Assembly: GCF_000466965.1 (NCBI RefSeq)
Contig: NZ_BATB01000009.1
Span: forward strand, 1-64,000
Length of the DNA stretch: 64,000 nt
Source of the DNA: Limimaricola cinnabarinus LL-001
GTDB taxonomy: Bacteria > Pseudomonadota > Alphaproteobacteria > Rhodobacterales > Rhodobacteraceae
Direction: 5' to 3'
Below the pieces are notes generated by a model. The model made no database searches and had not been told where the DNA came from. It saw nothing but the letters and a program-made list of their open reading frames with translations. How positions within the stretch are numbered: position 1 is the stretch's first letter; each line of letters begins with the position of its first letter. Positions 56,036 to 64,000 of this stretch are shown piece after piece. A program made the position numbers and the translations under genes.

Positions 56036-56695
56036 ATGATCACCAAGCTTCCCCTCGCGCTCGTCACCGTGTCGGCTCTCGCAGTGGCCGCCTGCCAGCC
56101 AGTGACGCCGAACAACCCCGACCCCAATGCCAATACCCGCCGCGGCGCTCTCGTGGGCGCGGGCCTCGGTGCTGCCGTGGGCGCACTCACGGCCGATGAC
56201 AGCGACGACCGCCTGCGCAATGCCGCGATCGGCGCGGCCGTCGGCGGCGCCGCGGGTGCCGGCACCGGTGCCATGCTCGACCGTCAGGAAGCGGAACTGC
56301 GCAACCAGCTCGGCTCCAATGTCGGCATCGTCAACACCGGCGAACAGCTGGTCGTGACCCTGCCGCAGGACATCCTGTTCGACACCGACAGCGCCACGCT
56401 TACCGGTTCGATGACCAACGATCTGCGTGCCATCGCCGGTTCGATCAACAACTACCCCAACACCACCGTCAATGTGGTTGGCCATGCCGACAACACCGGC
56501 GCCGCGGCCTACAACCAGTCGCTCTCCGAAGCCCGCGCCCGTTCGGTCGCGTCGGTGCTGACCTCGGCCGGCGTCTCGTCCGCCCGGATCCGCTCCATCG
56601 GCCGTGGCGAGGATGCGCCCGTCGCGTCGAACCTGACGCCCGAAGGCCGCCGTCAGAACCGTCGGGTCGAGATCATCATCACGCCCAACGGCTGA
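56036..56695 (+). CDS. OmpA family lipoprotein
   Basis: A 219-residue outer-membrane lipoprotein. The signal peptide ends in the lipobox ALAVAAC with Cys20 as the acylated residue. A glycine-zipper region follows (GALVGAGLGAAVGAL and GAAVGGAAGAGTGAML, about 35-82), then the C-terminal OmpA peptidoglycan-binding domain (about 105-219) with DILFDTDSATLT, VVGHADNTGAAAYNQSLSEARARSVASVL and RRQNRRVEIIITP. It likely links outer membrane and cell wall. A strong terminator follows 24 bases after the stop, so probably monocistronic. Confidence 0.94.
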   Translation: MITKLPLALVTVSALAVAACQPVTPNNPDPNANTRRGALVGAGLGAAVGALTADDSDDRLRNAAIGAAVGGAAGAGTGAMLDRQEAELRNQLGSNVGIVNTGEQLVVTLPQDILFDTDSATLTGSMTNDLRAIAGSINNYPNTTVNVVGHADNTGAAAYNQSLSEARARSVASVLTSAGVSSARIRSIGRGEDAPVASNLTPEGRRQNRRVEIIITPNG

Positions 56696-56719
56696 TCTCG
56701 ACGTCCCGACCGCCCCATC

Positions 56720-56749
56720 GGGCCGCCCTTCGGGGCGGCCCTTTGCTTT
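56720..56749 (+). terminator. Terminator after the OmpA-family gene
   Basis: GGGCCGCCC and GGGCGGCCC form a 9-bp stem closed by TTCG, followed by TTTGCTTT. Plus-strand T-rich tail; ends the lipoprotein transcript. Confidence 0.9.
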
Positions 56750-56771
56750 GCGGTTGAGTAACGCTTGGCCC

Positions 56772-56788
56772 GGTAATACAATTTTACC
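56772..56788. promoter_or_regulatory. Putative autoregulatory operator of the FCD regulator
   Basis: GGTAA and TTACC are inverted 7 bases apart in GGTAATACAATTTTACC, 18 bases upstream of the regulator ATG and just before its ribosome-binding GGAGG. The half-sites resemble the GGT/ACC operators of FadR-subfamily GntR proteins, so autorepression is likely. Confidence 0.55.
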
Positions 56789-56805
56789 AGTTGCGGAGGT
56801 TCAGC

Positions 56806-57579
56806 ATGCCGTTCAAGCCCATCCAGCCGGAAAAGCTCTCTCATGGCGTGGTGCGACAGATCGAGGAGCTGGTGCTGCGCGGCATCCTGCGCCCCGGGGA
56901 TCGTTTGCCTCCGGAGCGCGAGCTTGCCGAACGGCTGGGCGTCTCGCGACCATCGCTGCGCGAGGCCTTGGCGGATCTGCAGAGCCGCAACCTCGTCGAA
57001 AGTCGCGCCGGTGCGGGCGTCTACATCTCGGACGTGATCGGCTCGGCCTTCTCCCCCGCCCTCGTGCGGCTCTTCGCCACCCATGATGAGGCGGTCTCGG
57101 ACATGGTGGCGTTTCGGCGCGACATCGAGGGGCTGGCAGCCGAGCGCGCGGCGCGGCTTGGCTCGGACAGCGATCTCGCGGTGATCGACGCGGTCTTCGC
57201 CCGGATGGAGGCGGCGCAGAGCAAGCCCTCTTCCAATGCCGAGGCCGAGGCCGGGCTCGACGCCGAATTTCACCTCGCCATCGTCGAGGCGAGCCACAAT
57301 GTCGTCATGCTGCACATGATGCGCTCGATCTACGATCTGCTGCGCGAGGGCGTGTTCTACAACCGACAGGTCATGTTCCGCCAGCGCACGACGCGGGCCT
57401 CGGTTCTGGAACAGCACCGCGCCATCAACGACGCGTTGCAGGCGCGCGATCCCACAGCCGCCCGCGCCGCCGTGGCGGCGCATCTCGATTACGTGCAGAG
57501 CGCGTTGAGCGATCAGCGGCAGGCGGATCGCCACGAGGAAATCGCCAAGCGACGGCTCAGCCGGGAGACCGCCCGCTAG
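56806..57579 (+). CDS. FadR/PdhR-type GntR transcriptional regulator (FCD domain)
   Basis: A 257-residue regulator with an N-terminal winged helix (residues 8-72; LSHGVVRQIEELVLRGILRPGDRLPPERELAERLGVSRPSLREAL) and a C-terminal FCD domain containing the metal-ligand pattern DAEFHLAIVEASHN and a late EQHRAINDALQARD. The sequence PERELAERLGVSRPSLREAL...LQSRNLVESRAGAGVYI is the FadR-subfamily arrangement, shared by PdhR, LldR and GlcC. Target genes are unknown; glycolate or pyruvate control is possible but glcDEF is 16 kb away. GGAGG precedes ATG 56806. Confidence 0.92.
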   Translation: MPFKPIQPEKLSHGVVRQIEELVLRGILRPGDRLPPERELAERLGVSRPSLREALADLQSRNLVESRAGAGVYISDVIGSAFSPALVRLFATHDEAVSDMVAFRRDIEGLAAERAARLGSDSDLAVIDAVFARMEAAQSKPSSNAEAEAGLDAEFHLAIVEASHNVVMLHMMRSIYDLLREGVFYNRQVMFRQRTTRASVLEQHRAINDALQARDPTAARAAVAAHLDYVQSALSDQRQADRHEEIAKRRLSRETAR

Positions 57580-57633
57580 GGCGCGACGAAGGCCCCAGGC
57601 CGTGCTAGGATGGCGCTCACAGGAGGATGCGCC

Positions 57634-57876
57634 ATGAAACATAAGCGACTCGCTCTCGCGGCCTGTGCCGCGATCTTCTCTGCCGGAATGGCCAGCGCCG
57701 GCCCCGGCTGCGACGGCAAGGCCCATGACGTCACCGCGAGCATGAGCCAACCGGCCCCCGCTCCGGATCAGACCATTGCCGAGGCCAAGAGCCATGCGCC
57801 CTCGATCGACCTGCTGGCTTTCAACATGCAATCAACAGCGCCCGAGATCATCATGCTCCCGGCCACCGATCGCTAA
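57634..57876 (+). CDS. Small exported protein of unknown function
   Basis: An 80-residue protein with an N-terminal signal peptide (about residues 1-22, basic MKHKRLAL, hydrophobic core, cleavage ASA before GPGCDGK). The mature part of about 58 residues is Pro/Ala/Ser-rich, has a single Cys and ends in IIMLPATDR. AGGAGG precedes the ATG at 57634; an upstream start at 57610 would spoil the signal. No family recognised. It follows the FCD regulator, with a bidirectional terminator 36 bases downstream. Confidence 0.7.
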   Translation: MKHKRLALAACAAIFSAGMASAGPGCDGKAHDVTASMSQPAPAPDQTIAEAKSHAPSIDLLAFNMQSTAPEIIMLPATDR

Positions 57877-57911
57877 GGATCTTCATTCGAAGCGCCATGC
57901 GTGACCAAATG

Positions 57912-57945
57912 AAAAGGCCCGGATGCCATCGCATCCGGGCCTTTT
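57912..57945. terminator. Bidirectional terminator between the small exported gene and the atp operon
   Basis: AAAAGGCCCGGATGC and GCATCCGGGCCTTTT form a perfect 15-bp stem with a CATC loop. T-rich ends occur on both strands, so it can end the rightward small-gene transcript and the leftward atpIBEXF transcript; it lies 29 bases past the atpF stop. Confidence 0.9.
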
Positions 57946-57973
57946 CGTATCTGAACCAGAGGCTCCGATCCGG

Positions 57974-58534
57974 TCAGTGCAGCTTGGCGCCCACCGTCTG
58001 GATCGATTCGTCGATCATCTTGTCGGCACGCTGCGCGGTCATCTGGTCGGTGATGACCTGACGCGCGGCGGCCACGGCCACGGTGACGGCCTCGTCATGG
58101 ACTTGGCGGACGGCCTTGTCCTGCGCCGACTGGATCTGCTCCTCGGCGGCGGTCAGACGACGCTGGATCGACTTGGCGATGTCGACTTTGGCCTGCTCGG
58201 CCGAGCGGTTGGCTTCATCGCGGGCGTTCGACACGATGCGGTCGGCCTGCGTCTGCACGTCCTTCTGCTTGCGCTCGAACGAAGCCAGAAGCGACTGCGC
58301 CTCCTCGCGAAGCCCGCGGGCATCGTCGAGTTCGGCGCGGATGCCGTCGGCCCGCTTGTCGAGGAGTTTGCCCACTTCGCGCGGAACGCGGAAGTAGAGC
58401 AGCACGCCGACGAAGAGCAGGAACGCCAGCAGCACCACGAAGTCGGTGTTGCCGAGCGAAAAGAACGGACCGGTCGCGGCCATCGCCGGGGCGGCGGCCA
58501 TGCTCAGCGCGAGGGTTGCGAGAACGAGTTTCAT
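57974..58534 (-). CDS. atpF: F0F1 ATP synthase subunit b
   Basis: Peripheral-stalk subunit b of the ATP synthase, 186 residues. A signal-like hydrophobic N-terminus ([19 protein letters not shown]) is followed by the membrane helix around 28-48 ([17 protein letters not shown]) and a long cytoplasmic alpha-helix/coiled coil rich in Ala, Glu, Gln and Arg that holds F1. Start overlaps the b' stop (ATGA). Last gene of the F0 operon, before a terminator. Confidence 0.95.
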   Translation of the reverse strand: MKLVLATLALSMAAAPAMAATGPFFSLGNTDFVVLLAFLLFVGVLLYFRVPREVGKLLDKRADGIRAELDDARGLREEAQSLLASFERKQKDVQTQADRIVSNARDEANRSAEQAKVDIAKSIQRRLTAAEEQIQSAQDKAVRQVHDEAVTVAVAAARQVITDQMTAQRADKMIDESIQTVGAKLH

Positions 58535-59100
58535 GCGCGTTCTCCCAGCTTGGCGTCGACGGCGGCGTCCACCTTGGTGACGTCGGCATCGGCACCGAAG
58601 GCGGCCACGATCTCGCGGGCAACGTCGCGGGCGACCTCGCTCACGTTACGGGCAGAGCTTTCGCGGATCTCATCGATCGCCGCTTGGCTCTCGGCGGTCT
58701 TCGCGGCGATCTGCGCGTCGGCCTTTTCCATCTCGACATCGAGGTCGGCCTGGATCTGCGCCTTGGTCTCGGCGACGATCCGGTTCGCCTCGACGCGCGC
58801 GTCGGCGAGCGCCTTGTCATACGCGCCTTCGGCTTCGCGGGCGCGGTGCCGCAGCTCTTCGGCGGCGGCGATGTCGTTGGTGATCGTACCCGCGCGCTCG
58901 GCCAGCACCGCGCCGATGCGCGGCAGGGCAAAGCGGGACAGGACGAAATAGATCACGCCGAGCGTGACCAAGAGCCAGAAAATCTGGTTCGGGAAGCTGG
59001 AGACGTCGAGCTGGGGCATACCCGGCCCTGCGGCTTCGGCTCCGTGCACCGCCAGTGCTTCTTCGGCGGTAATGGTTTCGGTCGCCACGGCGTCCTCCAT
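58531..59100 (-). CDS. atpX: F0F1 ATP synthase subunit b'
   Basis: Second, b-type stalk subunit, 189 residues, found in phototrophic and related alphaproteobacteria that carry b and b' instead of two identical b chains. The N-terminal 30 residues are an unusual acidic extension; the membrane helix spans about 40-57 ([23 protein letters not shown]), followed by a long helix of Ala/Glu/Lys. It lies between atpE and atpF in the F0 operon. Confidence 0.93.
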   Translation of the reverse strand: MEDAVATETITAEEALAVHGAEAAGPGMPQLDVSSFPNQIFWLLVTLGVIYFVLSRFALPRIGAVLAERAGTITNDIAAAEELRHRAREAEGAYDKALADARVEANRIVAETKAQIQADLDVEMEKADAQIAAKTAESQAAIDEIRESSARNVSEVARDVAREIVAAFGADADVTKVDAAVDAKLGERA

Positions 59101-59164
59101 CGAGCCCTACGGAAATGGCGGCGCGGGGAAGCCCGCGCCGCCGGTCAGGAGATCGAGATCTGGA

Positions 59165-59401
59165 TCAGACCGCGAACATCAGCAGCAGGGCGACGAGGAA
59201 CGAGAAGATCCCGAGCGCTTCGGCGAAGGCCAGGCCGATGAACAGCGTGGCGGTCTGCGAAGCGGCAGCCGACGGGTTGCGCAGCGCGCCCGACAGGTAG
59301 TTCGCCGCGACCGAGCCCACACCGATGGCCGAGAGGCCCGAGCCGATGGCTGCGAGGCCGGCGCCGATGAACTGACCGAATTGTGCGATATCGCCTTCCA
59401 T
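59165..59401 (-). CDS. atpE: F0F1 ATP synthase subunit c
   Basis: Proteolipid ring subunit, 78 residues with two membrane helices. The polar loop RNP is at residues 41-43 and the proton-binding carboxylate is Glu61 in FAEALGIF. Helix packing glycines are in the first helix ([19 protein letters not shown]). GGAG lies about 9 bases before the ATG at 59401. Essential for proton translocation. Confidence 0.97.
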   Translation of the reverse strand: MEGDIAQFGQFIGAGLAAIGSGLSAIGVGSVAANYLSGALRNPSAAASQTATLFIGLAFAEALGIFSFLVALLLMFAV

Positions 59402-59471
59402 GGGGGTATCTCCTGATTTGGAATTGCGTGTTTGGTGAAGGGTGAACCGACCCCGAGGGCCGCGCCCCGTC

Positions 59472-60248
59472 TCAGTGCGACGGGTGCAGCGCGTCCTTGA
59501 GGTAGATGCAGGTGAGGATGGTGAACACATAGGCCTGAATGCCGGCCACGAGCACTTCGAGCCCGTAGATCGCGGTGATTGCCACGATCGAGAGCGGCGA
59601 GATGGCGGCGATGGCGGCAAAGCCCGCGAACACCTTGATCATCGCGTGACCGGCGACGAGGTTGCCGGCGAGACGGATGGAATGGCTGACGGGGCGCACG
59701 AAGTACGAGATCACCTCGATGATCGCGATGACCGGACGCAGGAACAGCGGTGCTTCCTTCATCCAGAACAAGCCAAGGAACGCCATGCCGTTCTTCACGA
59801 AGCCGATCACCGTAACCGCGATGAACACGCCCAATGCCAGAACGGCGGTGACGGCGATGTGCGAGGTCGGCGTGAAAGCCAGCGGCAGCAGGCCCAGATA
59901 GTTCGAGAACAGGATGAACAGGAACAGCGTCATGATCCAAGGGAAGTACTTGAGACCTTCCTTGCCGGTGACGTCTTCGACCATCTTGTAGACGAAGCCG
60001 TAGATCAGTTCGGCAGCCGACTGGACCCGGGACGGGATCACGGCGCGGCCACGGGTGCCGACCACCAGAAGCAGGATGACCGACAGGGCCGCCAGCGCCA
60101 TCCAGAAGGTCGCGTTGGTGATGGTGTACCACGATACGGGATCGCCGATCTCGCCGAAGAGCGGCTTGATCTCGAACTGGTCGAACGGGTGGAACACCAG
60201 CCCGCCCGGCTCTTCACCTTCGACCAACGCAACCGTCTCTGTCGCCAT
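59472..60248 (-). CDS. atpB: F0F1 ATP synthase subunit a
   Basis: Proton-channel subunit a, 258 residues. The essential arginine is in [14 protein letters not shown]; the C-terminal helices contain [29 protein letters not shown]. Five to six membrane helices are visible. It interacts with the c-ring. Four bases separate its ATG from the atpI stop, so it is coupled to atpI. Confidence 0.97.
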   Translation of the reverse strand: MATETVALVEGEEPGGLVFHPFDQFEIKPLFGEIGDPVSWYTITNATFWMALAALSVILLLVVGTRGRAVIPSRVQSAAELIYGFVYKMVEDVTGKEGLKYFPWIMTLFLFILFSNYLGLLPLAFTPTSHIAVTAVLALGVFIAVTVIGFVKNGMAFLGLFWMKEAPLFLRPVIAIIEVISYFVRPVSHSIRLAGNLVAGHAMIKVFAGFAAIAAISPLSIVAITAIYGLEVLVAGIQAYVFTILTCIYLKDALHPSH

Positions 60249-60252
60249 TCTC

Positions 60253-60591
60253 TCAGCCCTCGTCGTCGCCGGCCTGATCGGCCTGCTGTTTTACCTGCAG
60301 CTCCTTGGCCGTGCGCAGCATCGTCTTCACGCCCGCCGCGAGGCCCAGAAATATGAACGGGATCAGGAAGATCGGCATGGTCCCGAAAAGGGTATCCAAA
60401 CCGAACCCGATCCCGAAGCCGATCCCGAGACCGGCCACAAGCTCGATCACCATGCGCCACGCGACCTGCGCCTGGCTGTAATGGCTCTCCTGATGAGGGG
60501 CCTCTTCGGGCTTGCCCTTCAGCTTGGCGAGACGCTCTTCCAATGCGCGCAACCGCGCGTCGTGATCGTCTTCGTCGTGGCTGTCGGACAC
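60253..60591 (-). CDS. atpI: ATP synthase assembly protein I
   Basis: A 112-residue AtpI/Atp1-type protein, first gene of the F0 operon; it helps assemble the c-ring. Charged N-terminal 40 residues precede two membrane helices (about 46-65 and 72-92; [24 protein letters not shown] and [20 protein letters not shown]), which is the family layout. Confidence 0.94.
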   Translation of the reverse strand: MSDSHDEDDHDARLRALEERLAKLKGKPEEAPHQESHYSQAQVAWRMVIELVAGLGIGFGIGFGLDTLFGTMPIFLIPFIFLGLAAGVKTMLRTAKELQVKQQADQAGDDEG

Positions 60592-60623
60592 TCCGGGTCG
60601 GCCCCCTCATCGGTCGAGTGGGT

Positions 60624-60650
60624 GCTATAGCGTGGGGGAGAATTGGTCAA
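60624..60650 (-). promoter_or_regulatory. Probable promoter of the atpIBEXF operon
   Basis: On the minus strand TTGACC (60650-60645) is followed 15 bases later by TATAGC (60629-60624); counting CTTGAC as the -35 gives 16. The predicted start is about 25 bases before the atpI ATG at 60591. The elements are close to sigma70 consensus but slightly short in spacing. Confidence 0.45.
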
Positions 60651-60811
60651 GCATGTGCGACCGGCGAGGAATGCCGCGTCTTACGCACTGATAAGGTTAC
60701 ATTTTTTGGAAAGCATGGAAAGCAACGCGGCCGTCTGGACCCGCAGGCGTGGAAGACTCGACATTCAACCGCGCGGTTGACGTTTCGCCCGGGGCACCGT
60801 CAGGGTGCCGC

Positions 60812-61177
60812 ATGGCCGCATCCCTCGACCTGGTATTCTCCGCCCTTGCCGACCCGACCCGGCGCGCAATTCTCGCGCTGCTGCTCGAGGACGACATGGC
60901 GGTGACTGATGTGGCCGAGCCGTTCGAGATGTCTCTCGCGGCGATTTCCAAGCATCTGGGGGTTCTTGCCGAGGCGGGGCTGATCTCTCGTGACCGGCGC
61001 GGGCGCGTCACCTGGTGTCAGCTGGAGCCGGATGGTCTGCGCGAGGCCTCCGTCTGGATGCAGGGCTTCGGGCAGATGGAGGGCATCGATCTCGACGCCT
61101 TCGAACGTTTTCTGGAGCGGGAGCTCGGGCCGTCCACCACAGCGAACCCCGAAGGCCCCGCCGCGGCGGACGGTTAG
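60812..61177 (+). CDS. ArsR family transcriptional regulator
   Basis: A 121-residue winged-helix regulator of the ArsR/SmtB fold: ALADPTRRAILALLLEDDMAVTDVAEPFEMSLAAISKHLGVLAEAGLISRDRRGRVTWCQL. No metal-sensing Cys pair is seen in helix 3 (ADPTRRAI...), only one Cys in the wing, so it probably senses something other than arsenic or zinc. ATG 60812 is chosen; a GTG at 60749 is possible. Divergent from atpI with a 220-base gap. Members of this type often sit with SRPBCC (AHSA1) genes, but none follows here. Confidence 0.88.
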   Translation: MAASLDLVFSALADPTRRAILALLLEDDMAVTDVAEPFEMSLAAISKHLGVLAEAGLISRDRRGRVTWCQLEPDGLREASVWMQGFGQMEGIDLDAFERFLERELGPSTTANPEGPAAADG

Positions 61178-61179
61178 GA

Positions 61180-61254
61180 TCAGACGAGGCCGATCAGCGA
61201 CAGAACCGCGATGACGACGACGACGAGACCGATGATGTAGATGATGTTGCGCAT
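61180..61254 (-). CDS. 24-residue membrane microprotein
   Basis: ATG 61254 to TGA 61180 encodes MRNIIYIIGLVVVVIAVLSL followed by IGLV, a single hydrophobic helix after a short basic start. AAGGGG lies a few bases upstream of the ATG (minus strand), spacing normal. The reading frame is clean, the composition is strongly membrane-like, and it fills almost exactly the space left after ArsR, three bases from its convergent stop. Similar tiny MRNIIYLIGLVVVV-type proteins occur in Rhodobacterales (remembered, not checked). Function unknown. Confidence 0.65.
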   Translation of the reverse strand: MRNIIYIIGLVVVVIAVLSLIGLV

Positions 61255-61324
61255 GACTGCCCCTTGAGGATGACTTGGTTGAATCTGACGAGCCAACGCT
61301 GCCCTCACGAATTCGTTCCTTGCC

Positions 61325-62200
61325 CTAGCACCAGCTTTTCGCGCGTTCCTTCAGGACCTTGAGAAAGGCCTGCACCTTGGGGGTGCGGTGCAGGTCGACA
61401 TGCGTCACCACCCAGACCGGCACGCTCCACTCCTCCAGAGGGCCATGCACGATGGTCAGGTCATCATTCGTGTTGGCCTCGTAGAGGGGCACGAAGCCCA
61501 GACCGGCACCGGCCAGCACCGCATCGCGCTGGTTACGTTCGCCGTAAGCCCGGAAGCAAATCCGACCGATGCCGACGGTGTCGCGCAGCCAGCGATAGAA
61601 GGGTGCGCGGCTTTCGAGATCGTCCGCAGCCACGAAGCGGTGCGCCGGCAGGTCGCCGATTCCTTGGGGAAGACCGTGCCGCTCGATATAGGACCGCGCC
61701 CCCACCAGCGCGAAGCTCATGCTGCAGAGCGGGCGGACGACGTTGTCGGGCTGTTCGGGGATGTTTCCCGCCCGGATCGCCACATGTGCCTCACCGTATT
61801 CAAGACGAAACAGACGCGTGCCGGTCAGCAGCCGCACCATCACCTCCGGATGGGTGGCCTGAAAGTCGATGAGCAGCGGCGTCAGCAGGTCCGCCATGGT
61901 GTCGAGCGCCGTCACCGCCAGCTCGCCCTCGACGCCCCCGCCCTGCCCCTTGAGCCGGTTGACGAGTTGCGAGAACTGATCGTCGGTGGCCTGCGCCACC
62001 TGCAACAGGTCGCGCCCGGCCTCGGTCGAGGTGTAGCCGCGCGGGTGGCGCTGGAACAGCTTCACCCCCAAGCGCGCCTCGAGCGCGTCGACATGGCGGA
62101 TCACCGTCGCATGATGCACGCCGAGCACGTCGGCGGCCCCCGACACCGTGCCCATTCGGGCCACGTGATAGGCGGTGCGGATTTCGTCCCAGTTGTCCAT
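61325..62200 (-). CDS. LysR family transcriptional regulator
   Basis: A 291-residue LysR-type regulator. DNA-binding N-terminal winged helix: MDNWDEIRTAYHVARMGTVSGAADVLGVHHATVIRHVDALEARLGVKLFQRHPRGYTSTEAG; effector domain from about 95 (ALDTMADLLTPLLIDFQATHPEVMVRLLTG). The variant helix-turn-helix (GVHHATVIRHV) is as in the short-spaced subgroup. ATG 62200; the open frame upstream to 62827 belongs to the opposite strand of ffh. No obvious target in the window; usually LysR proteins control a neighbour. Confidence 0.92.
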   Translation of the reverse strand: MDNWDEIRTAYHVARMGTVSGAADVLGVHHATVIRHVDALEARLGVKLFQRHPRGYTSTEAGRDLLQVAQATDDQFSQLVNRLKGQGGGVEGELAVTALDTMADLLTPLLIDFQATHPEVMVRLLTGTRLFRLEYGEAHVAIRAGNIPEQPDNVVRPLCSMSFALVGARSYIERHGLPQGIGDLPAHRFVAADDLESRAPFYRWLRDTVGIGRICFRAYGERNQRDAVLAGAGLGFVPLYEANTNDDLTIVHGPLEEWSVPVWVVTHVDLHRTPKVQAFLKVLKERAKSWC

Positions 62201-62368
62201 GCGGCTCTCCTCGGGGATGGGGCTCCCTTCTAGGACGCATCGCCGCCGGGTCCAAGCGGCTCGCACCTCTTGACCGGCGCGTCGATCCGCCGTAATTGCG
62301 ACCCCCAAACCCGGAAGCTCTCGCTTTCCGGTCCCCGGCCCATATCGGGGATCGCCGTCCGTCAGCGC

Positions 62369-62390
62369 GTTGCGCCCACGGGCGCGCAAC
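62369..62390 (+). other. Hairpin in the ffh 5' leader
   Basis: GTTGCGC and GCGCAAC are inverted around eight bases in the presumed leader, 46 bases upstream of the ffh start. It may affect message stability or translation; no known riboswitch match. Confidence 0.35.
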
Positions 62391-62435
62391 CGCATGGGGC
62401 CAAGGGGACTGACGCAACGGTCGGAAAGGACCGCC

Positions 62436-63932
62436 ATGTTCGAATCGCTCTCAGACCGCCTCTCCGGCGTCTTCGACAGGCTCACCAAACAGGGCGCGCT
62501 GTCCGACGAGGACGTGAAGACCGCGCTACGCGAAGTCCGCGTGGCGCTGCTCGAGGCGGACGTTTCTCTTGCCGTCGCCCGCGACTTCGTGGCTGCCGTG
62601 CAGGACAAGGCGACGGGCCAGTCCGTCACCAAGTCGATCACGCCGGGCCAGCAGGTCGTGAAGATCGTGCATGACGAGCTGGTCTCGGTCCTGACCGGCG
62701 ACAGCGATCCGGGCAAGCTCAAGATCGACAACGCCCCGGCGCCGATCCTGATGGTCGGCCTGCAGGGCTCGGGCAAGACCACCACCACCGCCAAGCTCGC
62801 CAAGCGCTTGACCGAGCGCGACGGCAAGCGGGTCCTGATGGCCTCGCTCGACGTGAACCGCCCCGCCGCGATGGAGCAGCTTGAGATCCTCGGCCGTCAG
62901 ATCGGCGTCGACACCCTGCCCATCGTCAAAGGCGAGGACCCCGTTGCCATCGCCAAGCGCGCCAAGACGCAGGCCTCGCTTGGCGGCTACGACGTCTACA
63001 TGCTCGACACTGCTGGGCGTCTGCACATCGATCAGGAGCTGATCGCGCAGGCGGCGGCGGTGCGCGACGCGGTCAACCCGCGCGAGACGCTCTTGGTGGT
63101 CGACGGCCTCACCGGCCAGGACGCGGTAAACGTCGCGACCGAATTCGATGACAAGATCGGCGTCTCGGGCGTGGTGCTGACCCGGATGGACGGCGACGGG
63201 CGCGGCGGTGCCGCGCTGTCGATGCGCAAGGTCACCGGCAAGCCGATCCGCTTCGTCGGCCTCGGCGAGAAGATGGACGCGATCGAGACCTTCGAGGCCG
63301 AGCGGATCGCGGGCCGGATCCTCGGCATGGGCGACATCGTCGCCCTCGTCGAGAAGGCACAGGCCACCATCGAGGCCGAGCAGGCCGAGCGGATGATGAA
63401 GCGGTTCCAGAAGGGCCGCTTCAACATGAACGACCTCAAGATGCAGCTCGAGCAGATGCTCAAGATGGGCGGCATGGAAAGCCTGATGGGCATGCTGCCC
63501 GGCATGGGCAAGATGGCCAAGCAAGCGCAGTCGGCGGGCTTCGACGACACCATGCTCAAGCGGCAGATCGCGCTGATCAACTCCATGACCAAGAAGGAAC
63601 GGGCCAACCCTGACCTGCTTCAGGCCAGCCGCAAGAAGCGCATCGCCAAGGGCGCGGGGCTGGAAGTGTCGGAGCTGAACAAGCTGCTCAAGCAGCAAAA
63701 GCAGATGGCCGACATGATGAAGAAGATGGGCAAGGGCGGCATGCTGAAACAGGCCATGAAGGGCATGTTCGGCAAGGGCGGCGAAATGCCCGACGTCAAC
63801 GACCCCGCCGCGATGGAAAAGGCTGCCAAGATGCTTGGCAAGCAGCTGCCGCCGGGCATGGGCAAGCTGCCCGGCATGGGCGGTGGCATGGGTCTGCCTC
63901 CGGGCCTCTCGGGGCTGGGTCGCAAAAAATGA
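62436..63932 (+). CDS. ffh: Signal recognition particle protein Ffh
   Basis: GTPase of the signal recognition particle, 498 residues, which with 4.5S RNA delivers nascent membrane proteins to FtsY. N domain (1-85) with LREVRVALLEADVSLAVARDF, G domain (about 100-300) with P-loop GLQGSGKTTTTAKLA, DTAGRLH, TRMDGDGRGGAAL and GLGEKMDAIETFEAERIAGRILGMGD; M domain (from about 325) rich in Met (NDLKMQLEQMLKMGGMESLMGMLPGMGK) that binds signal peptides and RNA; a Gly/Met/Pro-rich tail. GGAAAGG precedes the ATG at 62436. Confidence 0.97.
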   Translation: MFESLSDRLSGVFDRLTKQGALSDEDVKTALREVRVALLEADVSLAVARDFVAAVQDKATGQSVTKSITPGQQVVKIVHDELVSVLTGDSDPGKLKIDNAPAPILMVGLQGSGKTTTTAKLAKRLTERDGKRVLMASLDVNRPAAMEQLEILGRQIGVDTLPIVKGEDPVAIAKRAKTQASLGGYDVYMLDTAGRLHIDQELIAQAAAVRDAVNPRETLLVVDGLTGQDAVNVATEFDDKIGVSGVVLTRMDGDGRGGAALSMRKVTGKPIRFVGLGEKMDAIETFEAERIAGRILGMGDIVALVEKAQATIEAEQAERMMKRFQKGRFNMNDLKMQLEQMLKMGGMESLMGMLPGMGKMAKQAQSAGFDDTMLKRQIALINSMTKKERANPDLLQASRKKRIAKGAGLEVSELNKLLKQQKQMADMMKKMGKGGMLKQAMKGMFGKGGEMPDVNDPAAMEKAAKMLGKQLPPGMGKLPGMGGGMGLPPGLSGLGRKK

Positions 63933-64000
63933 TTCCGTCGCTGACCACCGACCGGCTGCACCTCGTGCCGCCCTCGCTGGCACATCTGCCGGCCGAGCGC
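63929..64000 (+). CDS. GNAT family N-acetyltransferase, 3' truncated by window edge
   Basis: Starts ATG 63929 overlapping the ffh stop (ATGA) and continues MIPSLTTDRLHLVPPSLAHL to the window edge (24 codons). The phrase LTTDRLxLxPPS is the usual opening of RimJ/RimL-type GNAT acetyltransferases, and a GNAT gene follows ffh in related genomes (remembered, unchecked). Only the N-terminus is visible, so the family call is provisional. Confidence 0.6.
   Translation, partial: MIPSLTTDRLHLVPPSLAHLPAER

Noticed and set aside
62526-63983. A 485-codon minus-strand open frame opposite ffh
   Set aside because: Antisense shadow of ffh; the ffh frame has complete GTPase and M-domain motifs.

Overview
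The window reads as a chromosomal, gene-dense, high-GC segment of an alphaproteobacterium of the order Rhodobacterales (roseobacter/Paracoccaceae type). This rests on recognised families and layouts: a sucCDAB-lpd operon with two MAPEG proteins inside it, an F0 operon in the order atpI-B-E-X-F with a split b/b' pair, a FYDLN-acid protein (TIGR02300), DUF1523, DUF1285 and DUF599 proteins, a MoxR-DUF58-DUF4159 operon, and a ROSE-type leader before hsp20. I see no prophage, insertion sequence, integron or CRISPR array. Nothing here is clearly a new defence or mobile system; the most interesting signals are RNA elements, a small-protein gene and a recurring sequence artefact.

Layout. 1-8716 (+): TCA operon sucC (partial)-sucD-sucA-sucB-orf80-MAPEG-MAPEG-lpd. 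8819-10544 (-): CAP-domain protein, tRNA-Ala(GGC), FYDLN-acid protein. 10691-12629 (+): DUF45 metallopeptidase, GntR regulator, unknown protein. 12607-18671: maltose-type ABC system, with malK and a LacI regulator on the minus strand diverging from malE-malF-malG; two LacI-type operators lie between. 18928-21398 (+): doubtful small gene, FAD oxidoreductase, uronate dehydrogenase. 21494-29280: mixed metabolic and envelope genes (rpe, AraC, DUF1523, L,D-transpeptidase, P1 peptidase, alpha/beta hydrolase, gabD, candidate sRNA, DUF1285). 29340-36079 (+): MoxR-DUF58-DUF4159-VWA/GATase operon. 36156-42340: DUF599, glycolate oxidase glcDEF, serine protease, hsp20. 42530-46240 (-): PNPOx-type protein, polA, zinc-finger protein. 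46347-48337 (+): ABC ATPase, MscS channel. 48385-53212: HIT protein and a surface-polymer group (glycosyltransferase, sulfotransferase, acyltransferase, PAP2). 53209-57876: adenosine kinase, nth, Ada-type methyltransferase, OmpA lipoprotein, FCD regulator, small exported protein. 57974-60591 (-): ATP synthase F0 genes. 60812-64000: ArsR, a 24-residue microprotein, LysR, ffh, start of a GNAT acetyltransferase.

How the genes work together. The suc operon supplies two consecutive TCA steps with the shared E3 subunit. glcDEF channels electrons from glycolate or a similar 2-hydroxyacid into respiration, and the F0 genes form the proton channel of ATP synthase. gabD and the uronate dehydrogenase feed succinate and sugar-acid catabolism. 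The mal-type transporter imports an alpha-glucoside, but no glucosidase is present in the window.

Sequence quality. At least eleven interruptions in ten otherwise good genes can each be repaired by restoring one missing base, always in the same direction. This is the pattern of consensus deletions rather than biological decay. Those genes are labelled pseudogene because they are broken as written, but most are probably intact in the organism.
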